Source of the DNA: Clostridia bacterium
GTDB taxonomy: Bacteria; Bacillota; Clostridia; Christensenellales; Borkfalkiaceae
Assembly (NCBI GenBank): GCA_017623605.1
Contig: JAGAOR010000012.1
Coordinates: forward strand, 1 to 52,799
DNA length: 52,799 nucleotides
Reading direction: 5' to 3'
How positions within the stretch are numbered: position 1 is the first letter of the stretch; each line of letters opens with the position of its first letter. A program made the translations under genes and the position numbers. Of the stretch, positions 1-7,249 are shown in pieces. Under the pieces are notes generated by a model. That model was not told the DNA's origin. It saw nothing but the letters and a program-made list of their open reading frames with translations, and did not search any database.

Positions 1-101
1 GAAGCAAGCGCGTTGGCAAGCGTTTCGATAAACGCTTCTTCGCTAATCCCCTTTTCTCTTACCAAATCGGTAAGCGCCGCAAAAAACTCCTTGTTTTCCA
101 T
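1..101 (-). CDS. nusA: Transcription termination/antitermination factor NusA, N-terminal fragment
   Basis: Only the first 33 codons are inside the window; the gene continues past base 1. The translation begins MENKEFFAALTDLVREKGIS and continues with EEAFIETLANALA, which is the usual start of the NusA N-terminal RNA-polymerase-binding domain. NusA binds RNA polymerase and modulates pausing, termination and antitermination. The ATG at 101 has AGGAG about 9 bases upstream. It follows rimP by 31 bases, and rimP-nusA is a very conserved order in Firmicutes, which supports the call on such a short fragment. It is probably transcribed from the promoter at 681-709. Confidence 0.85.
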   Translation of the reverse strand, partial: MENKEFFAALTDLVREKGISEEAFIETLANALA

Positions 102-132
102 AAGTTTATTCTCCTGTTTATGTTTTTCGTAA

Positions 133-603
133 TTATTCTAAACCGCTAAAATCAATCGCGCGACAAATTTTCGCAATCTTCGCCTTTTCGATTTTCAGCG
201 TTTCTTTTTTATCTAAAATTTCCACACAATGCTCGTCGTAGGATACGAGCGTGCCTTCAAAAAACTTCTTGCCTTTCATAGGCGCGTACAGCTTCACTTC
301 TACTTTTTCACCCTTGGACTTTTCAAAATCCCGCGCGGTTTTGAGCGGTCTGTCCAAACCGGGGCTGGATACGTTGAGCGTATACGGTGCACCAAGCGTC
401 GGATCGACCTCGTCTAAAATCGGATCAATCGCGCGGTGAAAACGTTCACACGCGTTAAGATCGACGCCGCCCTCCATATCAATATACACGGTGAGCGCGG
501 GTTCTTTGCCCTGCTTGAATTCCACTTCCACGATCTCAATTTGCATTTCGTCCGCGATCGGTTGTAAGGCGTTTTGAATTTCTTCTACGGGTTTTATCTT
601 CAA
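133..603 (-). CDS. rimP: Ribosome maturation factor RimP
   Basis: This 156-residue protein matches the RimP family in length and layout: an N-terminal alpha/beta domain (about 1-85, with the family-typical VSSPGLDRPL at the domain boundary) and a C-terminal SH3-like domain (about 90-156). RimP assists late maturation of the 30S subunit in the cytoplasm. The ATG at 603 is preceded by a GGGGGAAG-type ribosome binding site. It is first in an operon with nusA. Its leader, about 70 bases long, contains a 14-bp hairpin at 622-655 and follows a good SigA promoter. Confidence 0.95.
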   Translation of the reverse strand: MKIKPVEEIQNALQPIADEMQIEIVEVEFKQGKEPALTVYIDMEGGVDLNACERFHRAIDPILDEVDPTLGAPYTLNVSSPGLDRPLKTARDFEKSKGEKVEVKLYAPMKGKKFFEGTLVSYDEHCVEILDKKETLKIEKAKIAKICRAIDFSGLE

Positions 604-621
604 AGCTTCCCCCTTATAACG

Positions 622-655
622 TTATTGAGAGCGGATTTAATTCCGCTCTCAATAA
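622..655 (-). promoter_or_regulatory. 14-bp perfect hairpin in the rimP leader
   Basis: The arms 622-635 and 642-655 are perfect reverse complements around a 6-base loop. The hairpin lies between the predicted start site (about 674) and the rimP start codon, ending about 18 bases before the ATG. Neither strand has a T-run after it, so an intrinsic terminator is unlikely. A leader structure affecting mRNA stability, translation or regulation is the better reading, but the function is not known. Confidence 0.6.
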
Positions 656-680
656 TCAAAGTCAATTATTAAGTATCTTT

Positions 681-709
681 ATTATACCATTATCTTGAAC
701 AAAACGCAA
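681..709 (-). promoter_or_regulatory. SigA-type promoter of rimP-nusA
   Basis: On the minus strand the -35 is TTGCGT (704-709), the spacer is 17 bases and the -10 is a perfect TATAAT (681-686). The predicted start is near 674. Confidence 0.8.
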
Positions 710-768
710 GCGTTTTACACGGGGTTTTTGAAATTTCTTGTTCAATAAAAATCAATTAGAAAATAAAA

Positions 769-820
769 TTAAAACGCTCCCACTCGTTTCATTTTGATAG
801 CTCCTTTATCTGCTAAAAGC
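769..820 (-). pseudogene. Vestige of a third lipoprotein copy (leader plus start codon only)
   Basis: Bases 797-820 are identical (24 of 24) to the ribosome-binding leader at 1535-1558 that precedes the lipoprotein gene at 829-1530. Both leaders are the same distance (36 bases) after the preceding stop codon. Here the leader ends in an ATG at 792 that opens only a seven-residue reading frame, MKRVGAF. The simplest reading is that the tandem array once had a further copy whose body was deleted. Inference from the duplicated leader; no remaining coding homology was seen. Confidence 0.45.
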
Positions 821-828
821 AAAGAACT

Positions 829-1530
829 TTAATAAAGACAGTTAAAAAAGCCGTTATGATAACAAGGCATAAGACGCTTTTGCTCGTCTTCGTCTATAAT
901 GCGCTGTTGAAACCGCCGCGCATTGCCGCTAAACTCTACGCCGCATTCCTCCCGATTTAAATTAGTCGCATTAAAAATCTGCAATAATCCGTCCGTTGTT
1001 TGCACAGCGCATACGTAATTGGAGCAATATTTTTTCGCATTGCTATAACCACTTAACTCATACGGGTTCCGCCCGTCGATAAACAACGCGATTTGCTCGG
1101 ATTTTTCGGCGTATCCAGAATAAAGCTTAACGCGCACGTAATACGTATCGTCCTCGATAAAGCCGATAAAATGATTATATTTCGTCGTATAGTTTTTTTC
1201 AACGCTTTTTCCGCTCTCGTCTTTTATCGTATAGTCCCCCTCAAACTCGTCCACATATTCAAGCTGTACCATAAAATATTCGGGATCGTTATCGTAAAAC
1301 GCGTATAAAATTTCCACTTCTATATTCGAAATTTCACCCGTGAGGATTTCTTCGAAAAATTTTTCTTGCGTCCGCTTTTCAATGCGTTCGATATGCTCCT
1401 CGATCGTATATTCCGTTCGAAATTCAGGGTGCGTAAATTCACCGTCCAGCTTACCACAACCGCAAAAAGAAGAAAGAACTACCGTAACCGCACAAGCATA
1501 ATAAAAAATTTTTCCGTAAATATTTTTCAT
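829..1530 (-). CDS. Putative lipoprotein, tandem paralogue 2
   Basis: The protein has 233 residues. The N-terminus is a basic and hydrophobic signal segment ending in SSFCGCG, so it is probably a lipoprotein with Cys at about position 25-27, although the lipobox is imperfect. The body is acidic and rich in aromatic residues. It shares long stretches with the neighbour at 1567-2292, for example THPEF-TEYTIEEHIERIEK near residue 35 and DGRNPYELSGYSNAKKYC near 155. I do not recognise a family. It is the third gene of a unit headed by a secreted cysteine protease, so a role linked to that protease (inhibitor, immunity or surface partner) is possible but unproven. The start at 1530 has AAAGGAG at a normal distance. 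Confidence 0.75.
   Translation of the reverse strand: MKNIYGKIFYYACAVTVVLSSFCGCGKLDGEFTHPEFRTEYTIEEHIERIEKRTQEKFFEEILTGEISNIEVEILYAFYDNDPEYFMVQLEYVDEFEGDYTIKDESGKSVEKNYTTKYNHFIGFIEDDTYYVRVKLYSGYAEKSEQIALFIDGRNPYELSGYSNAKKYCSNYVCAVQTTDGLLQIFNATNLNREECGVEFSGNARRFQQRIIDEDEQKRLMPCYHNGFFNCLY
1262..1435 (-). repeat. Duplicated 174-base coding segment, copy A
   Basis: Aligns without gaps to 2012-2185 at an offset of exactly 750 bases. By eye there are only five mismatches (about 97% identity). It marks a recent tandem duplication of the lipoprotein gene. Confidence 0.9.
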
Positions 1531-1566
1531 TTTTATAGCTCCTTTATCTGCTAAAAGCGAAAAAAT

Positions 1567-2292
1567 TTAATAAACAGATTTAGACACGGCAAAGCGCCCT
1601 CCTGTCGGATGGCATTTCATCAATTCCTTTTGTTCTTCTTCGGGAATAATACGCTGATCAAACCGCTCTTCAAACCCGTCGAATTCTACGCCGCTGTCGT
1701 GGAGATTACGCGCATTAAAAATCTGCAACATTTCCCCGTCAACCTCTACAGCGCAAATCTCATAACCGCAGTATTTTTTTGCATTGCTATAACCGCTTAA
1801 CTCATACGGATTTCGCCCGTCCACAAAAACGTCTCCGTCATAAAGCCCCACGTAAGCAGGTAAGCGCGAATAATATTCGTCATTTTCTATAAACCCGATA
1901 AAATGCTTATATCTGGTTTGATATTCGACAATTCTTCCATATCCCCCATACCACCCATCGCCAAGCTTTTCATACATCCAGCTTTCCCCTTCAAAATCTT
2001 CCGTATATCGTAGCTGCACCATAAAATATTCGGGATCGTTATCGTGAAACGCGTATAAAATTTCCACTTCTATATCCGAAATTTTACCCGTGAGGATTTC
2101 TTCGAAAAATTTTTCTTGCGTCCGCTTTTCAATGCGTTCGATATGCTCCTCGATCGTATATTCCGTTTGAAATTCAGGGTGCGTATACTTAGGCAGACGA
2201 CCAATAATACGGTCTTCTTCACAGGCGGAAAAATTACAAAAACACAAAAAGCCTACTGAAATGAAAGAAATCAACCGTTTCATTTTCTTCAT
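1567..2292 (-). CDS. Putative lipoprotein, tandem paralogue 1
   Basis: The protein has 241 residues. It starts MKKMKRLISFISVGFLCFCN, with a clear lipobox FSAC, so lipidation at Cys24 and outer-face membrane anchoring are likely. It is a paralogue of the protein at 829-1530. The central part is nearly identical, while the segment between about residues 95 and 135 (with GDGWYGGYG) and the C-terminus diverge. The start codon lies only seven bases after the G10 tract at the end of the protease gene, which stands where a ribosome binding site should be. A second ATG at 2283 is possible. Family and function are unknown. Confidence 0.75.
   Translation of the reverse strand: MKKMKRLISFISVGFLCFCNFSACEEDRIIGRLPKYTHPEFQTEYTIEEHIERIEKRTQEKFFEEILTGKISDIEVEILYAFHDNDPEYFMVQLRYTEDFEGESWMYEKLGDGWYGGYGRIVEYQTRYKHFIGFIENDEYYSRLPAYVGLYDGDVFVDGRNPYELSGYSNAKKYCGYEICAVEVDGEMLQIFNARNLHDSGVEFDGFEERFDQRIIPEEEQKELMKCHPTGGRFAVSKSVY
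2012..2185 (-). repeat. Duplicated 174-base coding segment, copy B
   Basis: Partner of 1262-1435, with five mismatches over 174 aligned bases and no gaps. It covers the conserved core of the two lipoproteins. Confidence 0.9.
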
Positions 2293-2295
2293 AAT

Positions 2296-3966
2296 TCAGC
2301 CCCCCCCCCAAAAAAAATCTTCTAATCCACATTGAAAACAACTGCCATTTTTGAAGAAATGGCTTTCGTAGCCTCGATAATTACACTTTTCTTCACTGCA
2401 CCTTCTCATATGTTTATCATACGCATTTCTTTCATAGTATATTTTATGAAAAGAAAGGCTCTCCGCTCCACAGGTACACTTCACCATATGATAAAGGTCG
2501 CCATTGTATGGTCCGCCATAAATCTGCTCAATTATATTATACGTGTGTTTCTCATTATAACCGCTTCTTTTGCAAACAGAGCAAGCAACGACGTGAGAAT
2601 CGTTTGCATTTTGAATATAATCACTATGTGTGTGATTTGTTTGAAAAGAAATATAACCCAGCACCCAATCCATATTGAGCCACACGCTGTCTTTCTCAGG
2701 TCCCCAACCGAAATTCGCTATAATTCCTTGCAATTGCGTTCTATCACATAGAATAGTTTGATACCCGAAAGCAACAACCGCGTGTCCAAAAACAGAATAA
2801 ACACCATTCTCTTCTTCACAAACTTCTATCAAGCCTATAACAGGTCTATCCGCGTCGATTTCATTTATTATCATTGTTCTAGCCGTAGCTGGATTTGTGG
2901 AATAATTTATTGTGATTTGATCTTTAATAGTTTGCGCATAGTTATTTAAGTACCGATTCGTACCGTTAATCATATCCTCTACGGTCGCCCCACTTTTATC
3001 CGGATCTATATATTCTAAAAGCTTTTCATAAAAAGTAGTCGTCGCATCATTTTCATTGTGTCCATAAGTTGCCATCATTAATCTGGGATCATATGGATTA
3101 GAACGCAATGCTATTATCTCTTCTTCCGTCATAAGAGACTCATCATAATCCAAAAACTTTTCCGTAGCCGTATTGGCGGGAATAATCCTCCCGTCCTTAC
3201 TCCAATTATTATAGGAAAGCAATATATGCGTCGCTACCGTAACACACGTTCCATCTCCTATATTGTCTGGATATGTAGGAATATCTAAAAAATATTTCTT
3301 GTCTCTAATATATGTTCGAGAAAGAACAGAATACCTATTTACGTCCAAAATCTCGTCTATCATTGGAGCTGGAAGAGATGAAGAACCCAAAGTAGAATTC
3401 CCTGGCGTTGATAAAATTTCGTCAACCGAAGAATTTGCATATAAAGAAACATCGTTCTCTATTACCGTTTTTTCTTCCGATTTTTCCTTTTCTTTTCTTT
3501 GTTTTCTGTTTTCTTTAATTTTTTCCTTTACCGCTTTTGCCACGTCGTGCATTTGCTCTTTTTCAAATTTTTCGCCCGTGTATATATGCTTGACTTTATC
3601 TTTTTCTTTTTGATAATAATTCGTCGGTCCCGCATAATATATTTCTACGCTTTCTTGTCCGTACGGCGAAGCATTTGTATCGCTATATTCTATCAATTCC
3701 ATTCCCTCACGCTCGAAAATAGCATAACCACCCACACTACTGTTGACTATGATATAATCGTTCTCTTCATCCAAGCCTTGCAGGTAGTCTGCTTGAAACA
3801 TTTGCTGTTCCCACTCTCCGTCTTCGACGTTCGCCTGGAAAATTTTCCGCGTAATTTCTTCCGCCGCAGACAACTCGGTGTCAATGTTCATTGATCCCAA
3901 AAACGTCATCGACGATACCGTGATTGCTATGGTCAACCCTAATGCAACTGCTCTTTTTTTCTTCAT
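2296..3966 (-). CDS. Secreted papain-like cysteine protease with Cys/His-rich C-terminal repeats
   Basis: The protein has 556 residues. An N-terminal signal peptide (about 1-35) is followed by a possible pro-region (about 40-110, with YIIVNSSVGGYAIFE) and a charged Lys/Glu linker (about 120-170). The peptidase domain (about 220-440) has the expected triad: Cys241 in GDGTCVTVATH, His395 in GHAVVAFGY and Asn418 in NFGWG. This layout resembles clan CA secreted proteases of the streptopain/staphopain/C39-like type. The C-terminal 110 residues hold three loose repeats with paired Cys and His (C462/C465, C497/C499, C523/C528) and a final CFQC (543/546), probably metal-binding or wall-associated. 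It heads a unit with two lipoproteins. A strong promoter and AGGAGGT site precede the ATG. The exact family is uncertain. Confidence 0.75.
   Translation of the reverse strand: MKKKRAVALGLTIAITVSSMTFLGSMNIDTELSAAEEITRKIFQANVEDGEWEQQMFQADYLQGLDEENDYIIVNSSVGGYAIFEREGMELIEYSDTNASPYGQESVEIYYAGPTNYYQKEKDKVKHIYTGEKFEKEQMHDVAKAVKEKIKENRKQRKEKEKSEEKTVIENDVSLYANSSVDEILSTPGNSTLGSSSLPAPMIDEILDVNRYSVLSRTYIRDKKYFLDIPTYPDNIGDGTCVTVATHILLSYNNWSKDGRIIPANTATEKFLDYDESLMTEEEIIALRSNPYDPRLMMATYGHNENDATTTFYEKLLEYIDPDKSGATVEDMINGTNRYLNNYAQTIKDQITINYSTNPATARTMIINEIDADRPVIGLIEVCEEENGVYSVFGHAVVAFGYQTILCDRTQLQGIIANFGWGPEKDSVWLNMDWVLGYISFQTNHTHSDYIQNANDSHVVACSVCKRSGYNEKHTYNIIEQIYGGPYNGDLYHMVKCTCGAESLSFHKIYYERNAYDKHMRRCSEEKCNYRGYESHFFKNGSCFQCGLEDFFWGGG
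2300..2317 (-). repeat. T8-G10 homopolymer tract at a gene junction
   Basis: On the minus strand the end of the protease gene reads eight T followed by ten G, then CTGAATT and the ATG of the next gene. The tract encodes the last residues FFWGGG and also occupies the ribosome-binding position of the next gene. Changes in tract length would alter both the protease C-terminus and the distance or strength of the downstream initiation site. Tracts like this are slippage-prone, and are also prone to sequencing error. Confidence 0.7.
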
Positions 3967-3996
3967 AGTAAACCACCTCCTGTTTTTTGTACTTTT

Positions 3997-4025
3997 AGCA
4001 TATCAAAAAGCAGTTTTTCTGTCAA
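3997..4025 (-). promoter_or_regulatory. SigA-type promoter of the protease-lipoprotein unit
   Basis: TTGACA (4020-4025), 17-base spacer and TATGCT (3997-4002). The -35 is a perfect match to consensus. An AGGAGGT ribosome binding site follows near 3974-3980. Confidence 0.85.
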
Positions 4026-4106
4026 GTATGTGAAACGTCGATTTTTCAAAAAAGTTGTTTTATGCGATAAATCAACAAAAAGCAGTCGTTTTTGCTATCT
4101 AAAAAC

Positions 4107-4130
4107 CAAAAATAAAAGAGCCGACTGCTC
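4107..4130 (-). terminator. Possible weak terminator after the GH2 gene
   Basis: On the minus strand GAGC-AGTCG-GCTC is followed directly by TTTTATTTTT. The stem is only 4 bp. An alternative longer pairing joins 4081-4088 with 4122-4129 across a long loop. Support is weak. Confidence 0.35.
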
Positions 4131-4149
4131 AAAAATTCGTTGTTTTATG

Positions 4150-5900
4150 TTAATTTCGTTCAATTTCCTCCTCAATCTTTTCCGCTTCCGTTTGAATTTC
4201 AGCGTTGATTTTCGCCATTTCACCTATCGGCACTTTCACGATCTTCCGATCGTAGGTTGTAAGCCCGTTGATCTCTTCTTCCACGTCAGAAACCTGCGTG
4301 TAGATCGCGCCGCAAAGCCCCTTTCTAATCAACGGCTTTAACTTCTTTAAATAAAGCGTTTTCAAGGCTTCGAGCAAATCACTATCCGTTTTAAATTTCT
4401 TATACCCGAATTCCTTTTCCTGATCGAACACGTGCCCGTCGATTTTGCGCGAATATCCACCGAACTCACTCAACACCACCGCGCGGCGGTCCTTTGGAAC
4501 TTTCAGCGGCGTATAATACGTATGCAAGCTTTTAAGCTCCGTTTTTCCCACGCCTTGATCGTGCCAACCGCTCACGGAATCGATAATGCGAGAATTGTCC
4601 TTGCTGCGGACGTATTCCGTCCAAAACGCCGAATCGAATTGCCCCCAGCCCTCGTTAAAAAGTACCCACACGCCAATACACGTACAGTTGCCCAACTGCG
4701 CAAGCGTTTCGTCTACCATTTCGGCAAATTCCGCTCTTCCCGCGCCGTTTTCGCGAGCGAAATATTTATAGTCGTCGTCGCGGTGTTTAACGCCTAAAAA
4801 GGGAAACGCCGCGATATGCGTAAATTTATAATCGCTGCCGCCGTTCACGAAATCCTGCCACACGACAAGCCCAAGCCGATCGCAATGATAATACCACCGC
4901 ATAGGCTCGATTTTAATATGTTTTCTAACGGTGTTAAAGCCCATAGCTTTGAGCATTTTCAATTCGTCTATCGCCGCCTTATCGCTTGGGTACGTAAGCA
5001 TACCGTCCGACCAATACCCTTGATCCAAAACGCCGTTGAAAAAATACGGCTTTCCGTTAAGCGTTAAGCGCATCTTCCCGTTTTTATCCCGCGTTTTTCC
5101 AAACGAACGAACGCCGAAATACGATTGCAATTAACGCCCGCTTTATTGGTAATTGTGAAATCGTAGAGCTTGGGATTTTCAGGCGACCAAAGCTCGAAAT
5201 CGTAAGAAAGCGTGATTTCTTTTTTATATTTCTCACGCAAAATGACCTTACCCTGATCAAATACGACGACTTCCCGTTCCTCCTCCTTTTCCCCAACGAT
5301 CCGCACTGTTTTTTGAAAGGCGTCGGTGAAAATTTTCGGCGTTTCGATATAATCTTTTGGCATACGCTCTATCCAAACCGTTTGCCAAATCCCGCTTTGC
5401 GGCGTATACCAAATTCCGCCACGCTTTAAGCTTTGTTTTCCGAACGCCCCGCCGTTATACAGCGCGTTATCTTCACAAACGACTTTAATTTCGTTTTCAC
5501 CAACCTTTAACATCGCCTGTATATCCATAGAAAAAGCCGTGTAGCCGCCCTTATGCGCGCCTACTTTTTCACCGTTCACGAACACCTCGCATTCGCTATC
5601 CACCGCCCCGAAATGTAAACGAACGATTCCGTCGAGCCAGCCCTCGTGCACTTCCACCACGCGGGTGTACACGAGCTTTTCACCCTTTCCAAGGGCAAAA
5701 CCCGCCGCCACGCCGCTATTGAGCGTTTCAGGGGAAAAAGGCACGATTATTTTCCCCTCGAACGAACGCTCGCCGCCTATGCCGAGCTTGTAAAAATCCC
5801 ATTCGCCGTTCAAGCATTCGCCGTTTTCCCGCATTGCTTGCGGACACGGGTGCTCGAAATGTGGAATTTTCCCGATTTCGTAAGCCGTTTTTAATCGCAT
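4150..5900 (-). pseudogene. Glycoside hydrolase family 2 (beta-galactosidase/beta-glucuronidase type), split by a frameshift
   Basis: Two overlapping reading frames together make one GH2 enzyme of about 590 residues. The upstream frame (5900 to 5064) carries the jelly-roll sugar-binding domain (LNGEWDF near residue 30) and the immunoglobulin-like domain. The downstream frame (5130 to 4150) carries the TIM barrel with the acid/base Glu in VLFNEGWGQ and the nucleophile Glu in VLSEFGGYS. The frame changes near 5125-5135, where AGVN in the first frame should run into LQSYFGVRSFG in the second; one base appears missing. Both catalytic residues are intact, so this is either a very recent inactivation or an assembly error. 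The start overlaps the MFS transporter by 10 bases, suggesting uptake and hydrolysis of one glycoside. The substrate cannot be told. Confidence 0.85.
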
Positions 5901-7228
5901 TGCTTTTCTCCTTTTTTATTTTTCGCTTTCACGAGCAAGGGAATCACCGCGAACATCAACGTTGCGGCAATCGCACCCGCAAGAAAAATTTCAGGCGCGG
6001 GAATATACTGCGTCGTCATAACGTCCGCACTTGATAAATCAGGCAAAGGAATTGCCGCCGCCTTGTTAATAGCGTTGCCGATCATAGGTCCGAAAATCAT
6101 AGGTAACAAAACGCTGAAAATCATACGCACACCCTGCAACTTCCCAGCGTTCGCTTCGGGCGTATAATCGCGTGTAAGCGCACCGCAAAGCGCGGAAACG
6201 AATATGTAGCCCGTGATCATCACAAAGCCCGCAAGCCCGAACAGGGCAAGCGTGAGAATTTTACTTTCAAAATGGAAAACGTACATTCCGAAAAGGCCCA
6301 AAGCAAATACCGCCGCCGCGATATATAAAAGCTTCGCCTTATCGTTCTTATCTGCAAGCCGCGTCAAATATAGATTGATCGCCGCGCCGAGTACGATTGC
6401 AAGCCCGAACACAACGCTATATTCTAAAACGGTAAAGCTCAAATACGTTTTCATATAAATAATCAAATAGGGCATAAAAATCTGACACGCTATGCCGTAA
6501 ACGCCCGTGATTACGAGCGTTAAATAGAGCGTGGGATTGCTTTTTACCACGCACGGCTTGAAACCGTAGATAATATCTTTGAGCGTACCTTTCCTTTCGA
6601 GAGCAGGACTATCTTTCACGGTAAATATACCGATCGCGCCGCACGCGGCAATCACCGCGCCAAGCCCGAAAAAGAGAGCCTGATATCCGATCATAGAAAC
6701 CAAAATCCCAAATCCACCCGCCACGATTAGCATAGCGATAAGCGGTAAAATGGAAAGCACACCCTCCACCTTGCCTCGGTACTCCTCACGGGTGTTATCC
6801 GTTACCCAAGCATTGAAAGCCGCGTCGTTCGCCGTCGAACCGAACACGGTCATTACGCAATCGAGCACGATCACGAGGGCAAGCGCCGCCGTAATTGCCG
6901 CCGCTTCTTCCATATGAAAGATCGCCGCGATATTATCGGTGGAAAGAAGCCCGAAAAGCGCAACCGTTACACCCCAAATTAAATATCCGTAGGAAATGAA
7001 CCGCCTACGGTTTCCCAGCTTATCCGAAAGCGTACCCGCAACGAGCGTCGTTACCGTCGCGGTGATCCCCGAAAGCTGCACCATAAGCGTTACTGCGTCC
7101 AAATTGGGTGAAATCGTTTCGAATACGAACAAATTAAAATACATATTCTCCACCGACCAAGCGATCTGCCCTATGATCCCGAATACGATCAAAATCCACC
7201 AATTTTGCTTTCCGAACGTACTTTTCAT
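5891..7228 (-). CDS. MFS transporter, probably for a sugar or glycoside
   Basis: The protein has 445 residues and about twelve hydrophobic helices. The major-facilitator loop 2-3 signature appears as GTLSDKLGNRRRF around residue 65, and the halves are separated by a charged loop (about 200-225, ALERKGTLKD). It acts in the cytoplasmic membrane. It overlaps the GH2 gene by 10 bases and lies 21 bases after the PolC-like gene. The link to a glycosidase suggests a glycoside or disaccharide substrate, which is inference. The ribosome binding region is a run of eight G (7234-7241) just upstream of the ATG. Confidence 0.8.
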   Translation of the reverse strand: MKSTFGKQNWWILIVFGIIGQIAWSVENMYFNLFVFETISPNLDAVTLMVQLSGITATVTTLVAGTLSDKLGNRRRFISYGYLIWGVTVALFGLLSTDNIAAIFHMEEAAAITAALALVIVLDCVMTVFGSTANDAAFNAWVTDNTREEYRGKVEGVLSILPLIAMLIVAGGFGILVSMIGYQALFFGLGAVIAACGAIGIFTVKDSPALERKGTLKDIIYGFKPCVVKSNPTLYLTLVITGVYGIACQIFMPYLIIYMKTYLSFTVLEYSVVFGLAIVLGAAINLYLTRLADKNDKAKLLYIAAAVFALGLFGMYVFHFESKILTLALFGLAGFVMITGYIFVSALCGALTRDYTPEANAGKLQGVRMIFSVLLPMIFGPMIGNAINKAAAIPLPDLSSADVMTTQYIPAPEIFLAGAIAATLMFAVIPLLVKAKNKKGEKQCD

Positions 7229-7233
7229 CTGTA

Positions 7234-7241
7234 CCCCCCCC
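7234..7241 (-). repeat. G8 tract serving as ribosome binding region of the MFS gene
   Basis: The minus strand reads CAG8TACAG and then the ATG at 7228. The homopolymer is the only purine-rich element at the right distance. It resembles the G10 tract before the lipoprotein gene at 2292. Confidence 0.55.
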
Positions 7242-7249
7242 TGTTTCTT

